Assembly (NCBI GenBank): GCA_945952345.1
Contig: CAMFIS010000018.1
Location: 1 to 32,605, forward strand
DNA length: 32,605 nt
Reading direction: 5' to 3'
Origin: an uncultured Fimbriimonas sp.
GTDB taxonomy: Bacteria > Armatimonadota > Fimbriimonadia > Fimbriimonadales > Fimbriimonadaceae
Part shown: piece after piece, positions 32,558-32,605 of the stretch
Numbering within the stretch: position 1 is the first letter of the stretch
Layout of the letters: every line of letters begins with the position of its first letter
Made by a program: the position numbers and the translations under genes
The notes under the pieces: model-generated
Told to the model about the DNA's origin: nothing
What the model saw: the letters and a program-made list of their open reading frames with translations, nothing else
Database searches by the model: none

Positions 32558-32605
32558 CTGTCTCTTATACACATCTCCGAGCCCACGAGACCGAGGCTGA
32601 TCTCG
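32558..32605. other. Illumina Nextera adapter read-through (not biological)
   Basis: Bases 32558-32591 match the Nextera transposase mosaic end plus read-2 adapter (CTGTCTCTTATACACATC then TCCGAGCCCACGAGAC). They are followed by the 8-base i7 index CGAGGCTG (32592-32599), which I recall as N710, and ATCTCG, the start of the P7 flow-cell sequence. The reverse translation MGSEMCIRDS is a well-known database contaminant. These 48 bases should be trimmed. Confidence 0.97.

Noticed and set aside
32227-32586. 119-residue reverse ORF starting MGSEMCIRDS
   Set aside because: Its start codon and first residues come from the Nextera adapter.

Overview
This is a metagenome-style contig end from a diderm (LPS-type) bacterium of moderately high GC. 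It carries one tRNA gene, about 22 protein genes and several palindromic intergenic repeats. The outer-membrane operon (tamB-like, bamA, two skp-like genes, lpxD, lpxC), the ECF42-type sigma factor with its DGPF partner, the large secreted Asp-box (BNR) and c-type cytochrome proteins, and many starts preceded directly by a TANNNT -10 box would suit an Armatimonadota (Fimbriimonadia)-like or Acidobacteriota-like lineage. That placement is inference. The last 48 bases are not biological: they read as an Illumina Nextera adapter with an i7 index.

Layout. 1-1.8 kb: the 3' part of a polytopic membrane protein and an unknown reverse-strand gene. 1976-2061: tRNA-Leu(GAG). 2.4-10 kb, forward: a large secreted Asp-box/sortilin-like protein, a secreted mono-haem protein, a DGPF/YCII protein coupled to an ECF42 sigma factor, and a di-haem reaction-centre-cytochrome-like protein. 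10-15.3 kb: small unknown genes, a PH-like membrane protein, a secreted metzincin protease, a solitary HicB-like protein and a DUF1801-like protein. 15.3-21.3 kb, reverse: lipA, a class II Fic protein, a seven-SLBB polysaccharide export protein and a triplicated UPF0145 protein.

21.5-32.2 kb, forward: a compact operon for outer-membrane biogenesis. TamB-like translocation subunit, a three-POTRA BamA/TamA-type barrel, two tandem Skp/OmpH-like chaperones, a coiled-coil lipoprotein, LpxD and LpxC follow each other with short gaps or overlaps. Protein insertion, periplasmic chaperoning and lipid A synthesis are therefore probably co-expressed. A small reverse-strand membrane ORF converges on lpxC just before the adapter.

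The most notable points are the run of probable leaderless promoters, the TamB/three-POTRA barrel pairing, the duplicated Skp genes, the 64-nt overlap into lpxD, the UPF0145 triplication, and a family of REP-like palindromes and heptanucleotide repeats at gene ends. I found no CRISPR array, prophage, transposase or clear novel defence system.
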